Assembly: GCA_001803205.1 (NCBI GenBank)
Contig: MHBE01000008.1
Span: 1-54,592, forward strand
DNA: 54,592 nucleotides
Direction: 5' to 3'
Source of the DNA: Lentisphaerae bacterium GWF2_38_69
GTDB taxonomy: Bacteria; Verrucomicrobiota; Lentisphaeria; Victivallales; GWF2-38-69
This document shows, in pieces, positions 18,023-26,598 of the stretch. The position numbers and the translations under genes are program-made. Position 1 is the stretch's first letter. Each line of letters starts with the position of its first letter. Under the pieces are notes generated by a model. The model was given only the letters and a program-made list of their open reading frames with translations. It was not told the origin of the DNA and searched no databases.

Positions 18023-19137
18023 CTGAAAGAGAAGCGATAATTGCTCTTAATATGCTTAATGGTTTCGGTTCTTCCAGATATAAGTCCCTGCTTGCCGCGT
18101 TCGGTTCAATAGAATCAGCCCTTGCCGCGTCGACAAAGAGTCTTTCCACTGTTGAAGGCATAGGAGATACGCTTGCTCAAAATCTCAGTAATTGGAAAAA
18201 TTCAATTGACCTTAATAGAGAGCTTGAAATGCTTAACCGCAGCGGGGCGACAATAACTACGCTTATTGACGAGAATTATCCATCCCAGTTGAAAGAGATC
18301 AAGGATATGCCCCTATGCCTCTACATCAGAGGAGAGTTAAATGCTGATTTTAATAATACTATAGCTGTAGTGGGTTCAAGAAAAATGACTTCATACGGCC
18401 GGGAAGTTTGCGATTTTATTGTGTCAGGTTTATCCTGTGCCGGATGGACGATTGTCTCTGGTCTGGCAATGGGAATCGATGGATCTGCTCATCAGGCTGT
18501 TTTGGATGCAAAAGGAGCTACAATCGGAGTTTTGGGCGGAGGACTTGCGAGATTTCACCCTCAGGAACATGTAGAACTTGCAAGAAAAATGATTGAATCA
18601 GGCGGAGGAGTAATAACAGAGTTCCCAATGGAATTTTCTCCAAACAGGCGTTCTTTTCCAATGAGAAACAGGATAATATCAGGACTTTCCAGGGGAGTTC
18701 TAGTAATTGAAGCAGGGATTCAGAGTGGCGCTTTGATTACAGTAGACTTTGCTCTCGAACAGAATCGACAGGTTTTCGCGATTCCGGGAAGAATAAACAA
18801 TCCTTCTTCACAAGGCTGCAATAAGCTTATAAAGAACGGGGCAAAACTTGTAGAGAATATAGATGATATTTTTGAAGAATTTGAATTTCTGCCCGGATTT
18901 GTGCCTTTTGATAAAAACCAGAAAACAGATTCCTCTTCTGAAAAAGATTTTCGCAATCTTTCTTTATCCCAGAATGAAGTCAAGATACTTGAATCCTTGA
19001 AACTGGAAGAAAAAAGAGTCGATGTTATTGCGGCAGAGACAGCGCTTCCTATCGGCTGCCTTCTAGCTGTTTTACAGCAGATGGAATCCAGAAAAATCAT
19101 TAAACAGCTTCCCGGCAAGCTATATAAACTCTTTTGA
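18019..19137 (+). CDS. dprA: DNA processing protein DprA
   Basis: DprA binds incoming single-stranded DNA and loads RecA during natural transformation. The N-terminal part has a helix-hairpin-helix (VEGIGDTLAQNLS). The Rossmann core shows AVVGSRKMTSYGR, SGLAMGIDGSAH, LGGGLARFHP, ITEFPM, FPMRNRIISGLSRGVLVIEA and GALITVDFALEQNR. A winged-helix tail (about residues 310-372, ending KQLPGKLYKLF) closes it. It overlaps aroB by four bases. In one operon with a pilus ATPase it points to DNA uptake, although no other competence genes are in the window. Confidence 0.95.
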   Translation: MTEREAIIALNMLNGFGSSRYKSLLAAFGSIESALAASTKSLSTVEGIGDTLAQNLSNWKNSIDLNRELEMLNRSGATITTLIDENYPSQLKEIKDMPLCLYIRGELNADFNNTIAVVGSRKMTSYGREVCDFIVSGLSCAGWTIVSGLAMGIDGSAHQAVLDAKGATIGVLGGGLARFHPQEHVELARKMIESGGGVITEFPMEFSPNRRSFPMRNRIISGLSRGVLVIEAGIQSGALITVDFALEQNRQVFAIPGRINNPSSQGCNKLIKNGAKLVENIDDIFEEFEFLPGFVPFDKNQKTDSSSEKDFRNLSLSQNEVKILESLKLEEKRVDVIAAETALPIGCLLAVLQQMESRKIIKQLPGKLYKLF

Positions 19138-19216
19138 CATTAGCTTTAGAGAAAAATAGTTGTAAAAAAACAATTTTACCCTATAACAGCTTGAGTATTT
19201 TTAAACTGCGTAGGTT

Positions 19217-20905
19217 ATGAAGCTTAAGAAGAAATTTACAATCATATTTATTTCTGCAATAATTATTTTTGCAGTGCTCAATTACTGCATTCAGTATTTT
19301 ATTATAGTGCCAAGCTATGAAAGGATTGATAAATTTCTATCTATACAAGATATACATAGAGTGGAACTGGCAATGAATTTCATGAATGATAATCTGCAGA
19401 GGCTGGCTGTTGATTATGGCATATGGGATGACGCATATGAATATCTATCTTTAAGAAATGGGGAATTTATAGAGAAAAACCTGTCTGAAAGTACTTTTGA
19501 GAGCAATGATGTGGATTTTATTTTAATATTCGATTTGGATGAAAACCTCGTATGGGGAAATGGGATTACTCCAAAGGCTGAAGATTCTCACCCGAATATT
19601 GAAGATTTAATTTCTGTTATCAAAAAAGATTACAGTGGAACTTTGTCTAATCATAGAAACTTGGGCAAGCAGAGCTTTAGCGGATTGATAAAAATGGATG
19701 GTTTTATCGTGGCACTGGGAACTACTTCTATTTGTCCTTCTAAAAGCATTGTAGATTCCATAGGCACGATTGTTATGGCAAAAGTTATGGACTATGAAGA
19801 ACTTAAAGATTTAGCAAAAATTGTTATACTCGATTTCTCTATCCGCCCTGTTGATGAGAAAGATAAGATGCAGATCTCCAATAAGCCGATCGATAATGAA
19901 AATACTTTCAGCGTAATTCCTGTATCAGATCAGGTTTTTGAAGTTGTCGCTATGTATCCTGATATAAAAGGGAATATTGAATTCAAGATAAAGGCAATTG
20001 TTTCAAGAGAGATGTTTATAAAATCAAGGAATATTGCAAATATAATGTTTTTTGTTTTCCTTTGTTCAGGCATTGTCCTGTTGGTGATTATCGCGTTTGC
20101 CACAGAGCATATGATTATTTCTCCTTTAATAAAAATAACTGAATATGCAAAAAAAATCAGAGTAAAAAAAGATTACACTCAAACGCTGTCTCTCAAAAAT
20201 AGAGACGAAATAGGACTTCTTAACAGTGAATTCAATCAGCTTTTAAGCGAAATCAAAGACAATAGCGACAGCCTTGAAGAACTTGTAAGAAACAAGACCG
20301 AAGAAGTTCACCAGTCTAGAACTGAAATGGTTTACAGACTGGCATCCGCGGCAGAGGAGAAAGATTATTCTACCGGTTTACATCTCAAGAGGATGTATTT
20401 GTACACTAAACTTCTTGCGTCCAAATGCAATATTCCTGATGAATACGCAGAACTTATCTCCCTCGGAGCTATTTTGCATGATGTCGGGAAAATAGGGATT
20501 CCTGACAGCATACTTCTTAAACCTGGCAAACTGACCCCTGATGAGTATGCGATAATCAAGACTCATACCCTTCTTGGAGGTAAAATCCTGGAAAACGGCA
20601 ATTCAAATCTAATCATTACAGCTCATGATATAGCCCTTCATCATCATGAAAGATATGATGGCACTGGCTACCCTCACAGTCTTAAAGCAGATAATATTCC
20701 GCTACCAGCAAGAATAGTTGCTGTTATTGATGTTTTTGACGCTCTTATATCAAAAAGATCTTACAAGGACGCCTGGGATATAAAACAGATTATAAAATTT
20801 TTTAATGAAGAGAAAGGAAGAATGTTTGATCCCCAGATAACTAATTTATTTTTGCTGGATATTGACAGTTTTATTAGAATTAGAGAAAAATATGCGGACA
20901 TTTGA
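19217..20905 (+). CDS. CHASE4-HAMP-HD-GYP signalling protein
   Basis: This is a likely cyclic-di-GMP phosphodiesterase with an external sensor. A first membrane helix (about 7-29) precedes a roughly 240-residue extracytoplasmic domain with the CHASE4-like DYGIWDDAYEYLSLRNGEFI. A second helix (about 277-299) leads to a HAMP linker (ISPLIKITEYAKKIRV, DEIGLLNSEFNQLL) and a short coiled coil. HD-GYP follows: LHDVGKIGIPDSIL, KTHTLLGGKIL, HHHERYDGTGYPHSL and FDALISKRSYK. ATG 19217 has only a weak ribosome site. A gap of 79 bases separates it from dprA. Confidence 0.92.
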   Translation: MKLKKKFTIIFISAIIIFAVLNYCIQYFIIVPSYERIDKFLSIQDIHRVELAMNFMNDNLQRLAVDYGIWDDAYEYLSLRNGEFIEKNLSESTFESNDVDFILIFDLDENLVWGNGITPKAEDSHPNIEDLISVIKKDYSGTLSNHRNLGKQSFSGLIKMDGFIVALGTTSICPSKSIVDSIGTIVMAKVMDYEELKDLAKIVILDFSIRPVDEKDKMQISNKPIDNENTFSVIPVSDQVFEVVAMYPDIKGNIEFKIKAIVSREMFIKSRNIANIMFFVFLCSGIVLLVIIAFATEHMIISPLIKITEYAKKIRVKKDYTQTLSLKNRDEIGLLNSEFNQLLSEIKDNSDSLEELVRNKTEEVHQSRTEMVYRLASAAEEKDYSTGLHLKRMYLYTKLLASKCNIPDEYAELISLGAILHDVGKIGIPDSILLKPGKLTPDEYAIIKTHTLLGGKILENGNSNLIITAHDIALHHHERYDGTGYPHSLKADNIPLPARIVAVIDVFDALISKRSYKDAWDIKQIIKFFNEEKGRMFDPQITNLFLLDIDSFIRIREKYADI

Positions 20906-20967
20906 ATGTCATAAGATAGAATATTTTTATTTAAACTTACTTTAATGAAATCTAAGGAGATTTAGTT

Positions 20968-22344
20968 ATGTCAGATAAAGAAAAGCTGTCGAAAGAACCA
21001 GCTCAGCAACCCTCTCTAGAAAAAAACGCAACAGAGAAAACTCAATATGAATTTGCCGTCAAAAAAGTAGGGATTCCTTCGATTCCTTCACCTCTTTCTG
21101 AACTTAAACATTTTGATCTAAAAGATACCTCTTTCTATGTGAGCGATAGGGGTGACAGAGTTATTCTCGATTCAAAGGTAAGTGTAAAGGATCACCCTCA
21201 TGTAAGGAGTTTCGAGAGAGCCGGTCCCAGATCCAAAATTTTTTATGATTCTGACGAAGTAAAAGCAGGTATTGTTACATGCGGAGGAATATGCCCTGGA
21301 CTCAATGATGTTATTCGTTCTGTTGTCCTTGAGCTTTCACAATGGTATAAAGTACGGAGAATTATAGGATTCAAGTACGGTTATGCGGGTATGGTGCCAA
21401 ACACCAAATTCCAGCCTATTCCTCTTACTCCAGAAGTCGTTGAAAGTATTCATTTAAGAGGCGGCAGTATCCTTGGAAGTTCCAGAGGTTCCCAGGCTGT
21501 CAAAGAGATGGTAAAAAATCTTGTTGATAGAAACATTAATATGGTTTTTTGCATAGGCGGTGATGGGACTCTGAAAGGCGCTCATGCTCTTGCTGAAGAA
21601 ATAGCAAAACAGCAACTTGAAATATCGATTATCGGTATTCCGAAAACTATCGACAATGACATTCCGTTTGTGGAACGCAGTTTCGGTTTTCAGACAGCTG
21701 TAGAAGTTTGCCGGGGAGTTCTGGAATGCGCAAAAATTGAAGCAAGCTGTGCCCCTAATGGAGTGGGCATAGTCAAACTCATGGGTCGCGATGCGGGATT
21801 TATAACTGCATATGCAACCAGGGCGAATGGAAATATCGATTTTTGCTTGATTCCTGAGATGAGAATTCCTATATATGAAAAAGGCGGGCTCTACGACAGC
21901 GTTAGAAGAACTATAGGAGAAAAAGGGCATGCTGTAATAGCAGTAGCCGAGGGCGCAGGGCAGGATATAATAGGTACTAGCGGAGAAACTGATGCTTCAG
22001 GGAATCAGAAGTTTAATGATGTAGGGCAATTCCTCAGATATGACATAGCTAAACATTTTAAGGAAAAATTTGATACTGAAATCAATGTGCGCTATATCAG
22101 CCCTAGTTATGTGATAAGGAGCGTTCCTTCGAATAGTCAGGACAAGATTTTCTGTGCTGACTTGGCTAGATACGCAGTTGACGCGGCCATGGCCGGCAAG
22201 ACGGATATGATGGTGGGCTACTGGCACGGAGAATTTACCAATGTGCCTCTTGAAGCTCTCAATATCAAAAAGAGAGTAGAACGCTTCAGCAGAGAGTGGC
22301 TGAGCGTTCTTGCTACTACAGGACAGCCTCCGGAATGGTGGTAA
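20968..22344 (+). CDS. 6-phosphofructokinase, long form, probably ATP-dependent
   Basis: This glycolytic enzyme phosphorylates fructose 6-phosphate. Core motifs are VTCGGICPGLNDVIRS, GGDGTLKGAHAL (197-), GIPKTIDNDIPFVERSFGF, KLMGRDAGFI and PEMRIPIYE. An N-terminal extension of about 90 residues is typical of the plant/spirochaete/trypanosome-type group. Gly200 in GGDG with Lys226 in PKT matches the group that uses ATP although it carries the lysine usually seen in pyrophosphate-dependent enzymes. PPi use cannot be fully excluded from sequence. ATG 20968 has a strong AAGGAG site. Confidence 0.92.
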   Translation: MSDKEKLSKEPAQQPSLEKNATEKTQYEFAVKKVGIPSIPSPLSELKHFDLKDTSFYVSDRGDRVILDSKVSVKDHPHVRSFERAGPRSKIFYDSDEVKAGIVTCGGICPGLNDVIRSVVLELSQWYKVRRIIGFKYGYAGMVPNTKFQPIPLTPEVVESIHLRGGSILGSSRGSQAVKEMVKNLVDRNINMVFCIGGDGTLKGAHALAEEIAKQQLEISIIGIPKTIDNDIPFVERSFGFQTAVEVCRGVLECAKIEASCAPNGVGIVKLMGRDAGFITAYATRANGNIDFCLIPEMRIPIYEKGGLYDSVRRTIGEKGHAVIAVAEGAGQDIIGTSGETDASGNQKFNDVGQFLRYDIAKHFKEKFDTEINVRYISPSYVIRSVPSNSQDKIFCADLARYAVDAAMAGKTDMMVGYWHGEFTNVPLEALNIKKRVERFSREWLSVLATTGQPPEWW

Positions 22345-22530
22345 AACCAGCTTTAATAACCATATAAATTAGCAGTTTATTAGATATTTCTTATGTTTGG
22401 AGCATGGCCGCATCCTGATCATTTTGTTGCGAGTTAGCTAATCAATCGGTTAATTACACGGAAACAAATAAAGAATTAGTACTGCTGTTCCAGGCTGCTG
22501 CTTTGATAACAATTAAAGATAAAGGAACTT

Positions 22531-22932
22531 ATGAAAGGAAGAGAATTTTTTACTCTTGGAGCGTTCCTTGTGAGCACTGTATTGCTCGCGGAGGGAATAT
22601 CTGTAAGCACTATGGCTTTAAAAACTATTTCGCCGAAAGAAATTTATTTTACAGGGAAAGTCATTTTTGCCGAAAGCGGCAACCTTTCTTTTGCTGTTGA
22701 CAAGGGGATTATTGAAAATACTAAACAAGTCGGAGATGTAGTTTTTCCTAATATTTATAATTCTGATGGTTCCATTGCCAGAAAAGGTTCAGTTGTAGGG
22801 AAAGTTGTAAACTACGAAGAAATTGCAGCTTATGAAGCAGCTAGAGATATCTACGAGCGTCATCTTCAGTCAGGCAAAAATTTTAGCAAAATGAAACTGG
22901 AACAGGATAAAATGAAGGTTTTGGCACGATAG
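22531..22932 (+). CDS. Membrane-fusion-like adaptor, N-terminal piece
   Basis: This 133-residue protein has an N-terminal signal-like segment (FFTLGAFLVSTVLLAEGISV). It then matches the full-length adaptor at 42791-44251: the stretch GDVVFPNIYNSDGSIA with KGSVVGKV aligns with GTPVMSQITDKNGNVV with GSKVAQI, which is the biotinyl-lipoyl half domain. It stops just after entering the predicted coiled coil. ATG 22531 has AAAGGA. The C-terminal part of the same protein type starts 14 bases later in another frame. Compared with the paralogue, about 65 residues are missing at the break. Either it is a broken gene or a true two-piece protein. Confidence 0.65.
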   Translation: MKGREFFTLGAFLVSTVLLAEGISVSTMALKTISPKEIYFTGKVIFAESGNLSFAVDKGIIENTKQVGDVVFPNIYNSDGSIARKGSVVGKVVNYEEIAAYEAARDIYERHLQSGKNFSKMKLEQDKMKVLAR

Positions 22933-22946
22933 CAAGAAGGAATCCT

Positions 22947-23936
22947 ATGATAGTAAAAATCCCGTTTGCCAGCGAAATAGTGCAGTTAATCGGTAAGGAC
23001 AATGTAGTAAAAGTCTTTCCCTTGGGCAGCGACCAGCCAAAAGCCGCCTGGATTGAAATTAATCCTGTCGATCCATTTTCACTTTATGCGTTTGTAGAAA
23101 ATGAAATAGTTCCTGATCTTTCCTATCTTACGCCAGAACAAAAGAAGCTTCCAAGAGTATACGGACTGTATCCAGTAAAATATTTTTATGATAAACGGTA
23201 TTTTACAAAAATTGAAACAGAAAAGGATTTTGTAATTGATAATTTAACAGAAGAGCAAAAAAATATGCTTGCACTTCCGGAATCTGCCATATTTCATGAT
23301 GATCAGAGTGATTTTGTCTACAGAGCTAAAGGACAAAAGGCTTTCGATATGGATAAAGGCATAAGTCTTGATTTTGATATTGAGAAGGTTCGTATTAAAA
23401 AGGGTATTTTATACAGAGAGTTTAGCTATGAGGTTGGCCGTGCGCTCAAGATAATAAACTTGACTGACTCATCTTCTCTTTCTGCAGATGATGTAATTTG
23501 CATGTATCCTGATAAGGGATTAAAAGACGCAGATCATGTCTGCTATACAAGGACAAAATGGTTGTTTCTTCCTGAGGACCAGATTCCCGTAGTAATTCCC
23601 GATCTTGTAAAACCAGGTTTTTATGTGCCTCCATCTGCAATTATCCATGCTGCGGAAGGAGCTAATTTTGTTTATATTAATGATAATGGAAAAGCCAAAC
23701 TTTTACAGGTAAAACTTGTGGGTCGTGCGACAGATACATATGCTATAGAAGCAGATGGCCTGAAAGAAGACACCCAGATAATTGTTATTGAAGACAAAAG
23801 CATATTGAACCAGCTTTACGATGGAGCGCCCATAACTGTTAAGGGAATTGTTAACCCTCCTTATATTCTGGAAAAAAGACGGGTTCTTCCGATTGTTCCC
23901 GTTGAACAGCTGGAACCTTATAGCTTCTTTAACTGA
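22947..23936 (+). CDS. Membrane-fusion-like adaptor, C-terminal piece
   Basis: This 329-residue frame corresponds to the second two thirds of the adaptor at 42791-44251. Shared blocks are KVFPLGSDQP / KVFPLDSDEA, FVYRAKGQKAF / FVWTAVGQKVF, KPGFYVPPSAIIH / KPGFYVPASAVIS and YAIEADGLKEDTQ / YRIEADALKDGVK. Its ATG has its own ribosome site (AAGGAATCCT), yet the protein has no signal peptide, so on its own it would stay in the cytoplasm. That favours a disrupted gene over two working subunits. No RND or MacB-type transporter gene lies next to it. Confidence 0.6.
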   Translation: MIVKIPFASEIVQLIGKDNVVKVFPLGSDQPKAAWIEINPVDPFSLYAFVENEIVPDLSYLTPEQKKLPRVYGLYPVKYFYDKRYFTKIETEKDFVIDNLTEEQKNMLALPESAIFHDDQSDFVYRAKGQKAFDMDKGISLDFDIEKVRIKKGILYREFSYEVGRALKIINLTDSSSLSADDVICMYPDKGLKDADHVCYTRTKWLFLPEDQIPVVIPDLVKPGFYVPPSAIIHAAEGANFVYINDNGKAKLLQVKLVGRATDTYAIEADGLKEDTQIIVIEDKSILNQLYDGAPITVKGIVNPPYILEKRRVLPIVPVEQLEPYSFFN

Positions 23937-24050
23937 TCAAGCTCTATTAGATAAACTTATTATAGAGAAAGAATATCATATCCTTTATAATTATTGAAGT
24001 TATTCTATAATCAGCACGAATAAAAACCCAAAACAGAAGGAACTAAAACG

Positions 24051-24743
24051 ATGAGTTTCAGTCACGAAGTAGAATGCATGTGTCGCGTGGCCAAAGGCCC
24101 GCATCACGGACCATCTCCAATCCCCCAGGAAGGGAAATGGACAAAAGCTTACGAAATAAAAGATATTTCCGGTCTTTCCAATGGAGTAGGCTGGTGCGCT
24201 CCCCAGCAGGGCGCCTGCAAATTAACACTCAATGTGAAAAACGGAATAATCGAAGAGTCCCTTGTTGAAACAATCGGCTGCAGTGGAATGACCCATTCTG
24301 CCGCAATGGCTGCGGAAATCCTTCAGGGAAAGACATTGCTTGAAGCGCTCAACACAGACCTTGTTTGCGATGCAATAAATGTAGCAATGAGAGAGATTTT
24401 CAAACAGTTTGCTTATGGTAGGACTCAAACTGCTTTTTCCGAAGGCGGACTTCCAATCGGAGCAGGGATGGAGGATCTTGGAAAGGGACTTCGTTCGCAG
24501 ATAGGCACAATGTACGGAACAAAAGCCAAAGGCGTAAGATATCTTGAAATGGCTGAAGGTTATGTTTTGAGTCTTGCTCTCGATGCCAATGACGAAGTTA
24601 TAGGATACAAGTTTGTTCATATCGGCAAGATGCTTGAAGCCATCCGCAAGGGAGTTGATCCCAAGGAAGCGCTTGAGAAGAATACGGGCACTTACGGCCG
24701 CTATGCTGAAGGCGTCAAACATATTGATCCGCGAAACGAGTAA
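24051..24743 (+). CDS. NifU-like iron-sulfur scaffold partner of GGGtGRT protein
   Basis: This 230-residue protein belongs to the family often annotated as iron-sulfur cluster assembly scaffold that travels with GGGtGRT proteins. A NifU-like core has GWCAPQQGACKLTLNVKNG and ETIGCSGMTHSAAMAAEIL, giving cysteines at about 48, 55 and 77 that could hold a cluster. An N-terminal block, ECMCRVAKGPHHG, adds a CxC and histidines. ATG 24051 has AAGGAAC. Seventeen bases separate it from the GGGtGRT gene, so the two are cotranscribed. The biochemical role is not established. Confidence 0.85.
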   Translation: MSFSHEVECMCRVAKGPHHGPSPIPQEGKWTKAYEIKDISGLSNGVGWCAPQQGACKLTLNVKNGIIEESLVETIGCSGMTHSAAMAAEILQGKTLLEALNTDLVCDAINVAMREIFKQFAYGRTQTAFSEGGLPIGAGMEDLGKGLRSQIGTMYGTKAKGVRYLEMAEGYVLSLALDANDEVIGYKFVHIGKMLEAIRKGVDPKEALEKNTGTYGRYAEGVKHIDPRNE

Positions 24744-24760
24744 AGGGGAAGGAGGAAATT

Positions 24761-25807
24761 ATGATTCATTTTGAAGGTTACGAAAGAAGGATAGACAAGA
24801 TAGAAAAGGCTCTGAAAGAATACGGTTTCTCCAGTCTCGAGGACGCAAAAGCTGTTTGTGCTGCCAAAGATATTGATGTCGACAAAATAGTTAAAGGCGT
24901 TCAGCAGATAGCTTTTGACAATGCCGTCTGGGCTTATACTCTCGGTTGCGCCATAGCCATGAAAAAAGGAATAACAAAAGCCGCGGACGCCGCCGAAGCT
25001 ATTGGTCTTGGGCTTCAGGCTTTCTGCATTCCAGGTTCAGTAGCTGAAAGTAGAAAGGTCGGTATCGGACATGGAAATCTGGCAGCTATGCTTCTAAGAG
25101 AAGAAACAAGATGCTTCTGCTTTCTTGCAGGGCACGAGTCTTTTGCGGCTGCTGAAGGAGCAATAGGTATTGCTAAATCAGCCAATAAAGTAAGAACTCA
25201 GCCACTAAAAGTCATTCTCAACGGTCTTGGAAAAGATGCGGCTTTTATTATAGCTAGAGTTAATGGTTTTACCTATGTCAAAACTCAGTTTGACTACTAC
25301 ACTGATATTTTAAAAGTCGTCGAGAAAAAACCATATTCCGACGGAGACAAATCAAAAGTGCTTGTTTACGGCGCTGACGATGCCTTGGAAGGCATGGCCA
25401 TAATGATTCACGAGAATGTAGATGTGTCTATTACCGGAAATTCTACTAATCCGACTAGATTCCAGCACCTAGTGGCCGGGACATACAAAAAGTGGGCTGT
25501 AGAGAATGGCAAGAAATATTTTTCAGTAGCCTCCGGCGGTGGCACTGGCAGAACCCTTCATCCTGACAATATGGCTGCAGGACCTGCTTCATATGGTCTT
25601 ACAGACTCAATGGGCAGAATGCACGGGGATGCGCAGTTTGCAGGTTCCTCTTCCGTTCCGGCTCATGTGGAAATGATGGGGCTTATCGGTATGGGCAATA
25701 ATCCCATGGTAGGAGCTACTGTAGCTCTTGCAGTGGCTGTGGAAATGAACGGCAAAACCTGTGTCACTGAACATAAGGAATCGGCTTGTCATAACTGCAA
25801 ATGCTAA
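24761..25807 (+). CDS. GGGtGRT family protein
   Basis: This is a 348-residue protein of the family named after the motif seen here at about 259-265 (ASGGGTGRTLHPDNMAAGPA). Other conserved parts are VGIGHGNLAAMLLREETRCF, GAAEGAIGIAKSANK-like AAAEGAIGIAKSANK, and the end SVPAHVEMMGLIGMGNNPMV. The last residues, ESACHNCKC, form a cysteine cluster suitable for metal binding. It has a very strong ribosome site (GGAAGGAGG). Its constant partner is the NifU-like protein upstream. Known members come mainly from anaerobes, and the function is undescribed. Confidence 0.9.
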   Translation: MIHFEGYERRIDKIEKALKEYGFSSLEDAKAVCAAKDIDVDKIVKGVQQIAFDNAVWAYTLGCAIAMKKGITKAADAAEAIGLGLQAFCIPGSVAESRKVGIGHGNLAAMLLREETRCFCFLAGHESFAAAEGAIGIAKSANKVRTQPLKVILNGLGKDAAFIIARVNGFTYVKTQFDYYTDILKVVEKKPYSDGDKSKVLVYGADDALEGMAIMIHENVDVSITGNSTNPTRFQHLVAGTYKKWAVENGKKYFSVASGGGTGRTLHPDNMAAGPASYGLTDSMGRMHGDAQFAGSSSVPAHVEMMGLIGMGNNPMVGATVALAVAVEMNGKTCVTEHKESACHNCKC

Positions 25808-25839
25808 AACAGTTTCTGGTATTAAGATTCATTTAATTA

Positions 25840-25871
25840 AAAAGCCGCTTAGTCAATCTGAGCGGCTTTTT
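25840..25871. terminator. Bidirectional hairpin terminator between GGGtGRT and PAP2 genes
   Basis: AAAAGCCGCT and AGCGGCTTTT form a perfect stem around an 11-base loop, with an A run before it and a T run after it. This works in both directions and fits the convergent genes on either side. Confidence 0.85.
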
Positions 25872-25886
25872 CAGCTTCAATTTGTA

Positions 25887-26591
25887 TTATTGGCAAGGGC
25901 GCTTGTTGTCATACAGCTTCATTGAGTAATAGAGCGCCAAGCCGACAAGATAGACTATTCCAAAAGACCAGATTACATCACTGGCAAAATGCCCTCCCTG
26001 CGCGATTCTGGCAATACCTACAATCGTGCCGTAAAGTGTACCTCCTGCCAATAAAAGATATGCCAATTTATTATTTTTTCTTCTGAAAAGAAAATAGGGA
26101 AATATCATTGAAAAGGCTCCGGAGGCATGACCTGAAGGAAATGACTTGTTATCAGTGTTGATTTGCCAGGCAGTCAATACATTTTTAAACTCATAATTGC
26201 CTTTGAATACTGAACATTGCACAGGCCTCGGGCGTCCTGTATTTTCCTTAAGAATTACATTTACGATGAGCCCTGGACCTAAAGCTATAAAAAGAATAAC
26301 GAAAAGAGAAGTCTTTCTATATCTTCTGTAATTTGTGCAGATAAAACTTTTAATAAAATAGAAAAGACTGATGATAAGCGAAACCCAAAGAGGAATCATT
26401 CCATAATTGTAAAAATAAATCCATGGCGCAGCTTCTTTGTTAAATCCATTATCGAAGAATAATGAGGATATCACAAGGTCAAGGTCAGTTGAAATAAAGA
26501 CATATGAGAGAATAAGCAAGAGAAAAATTGGGATTAAGAAATCTATAAGAATAAGAAGATAACCTGAGCGCTTGGATTTAGTTTCTGTCAT
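25887..26591 (-). CDS. PAP2-superfamily membrane phosphatase
   Basis: This integral-membrane lipid or undecaprenyl phosphate phosphatase has about six helices and 234 residues. The three active-site motifs are present: KENTGRPRP, SFPSGHASGAFS and RIAQGGHFASDV, which supply the Lys/Arg, the general-acid His and the nucleophile His. It follows hypD by seven bases and shares the operon, without an obvious functional link. The terminator downstream closes the unit. The substrate cannot be told. Confidence 0.92.
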   Translation of the reverse strand: MTETKSKRSGYLLILIDFLIPIFLLLILSYVFISTDLDLVISSLFFDNGFNKEAAPWIYFYNYGMIPLWVSLIISLFYFIKSFICTNYRRYRKTSLFVILFIALGPGLIVNVILKENTGRPRPVQCSVFKGNYEFKNVLTAWQINTDNKSFPSGHASGAFSMIFPYFLFRRKNNKLAYLLLAGGTLYGTIVGIARIAQGGHFASDVIWSFGIVYLVGLALYYSMKLYDNKRPCQ

Positions 26592-26598
26592 TTCTTCA

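Noticed and set aside
20968-22344. Pyrophosphate-dependent phosphofructokinase because of Lys226
   Set aside because: PPi enzymes also carry Asp in place of Gly200; here GGDG is intact, so ATP use is more likely.
22947-23936. Independent enzyme or transporter subunit
   Set aside because: It aligns block by block with the adaptor at 42791-44251 and has no signal peptide or catalytic motif.
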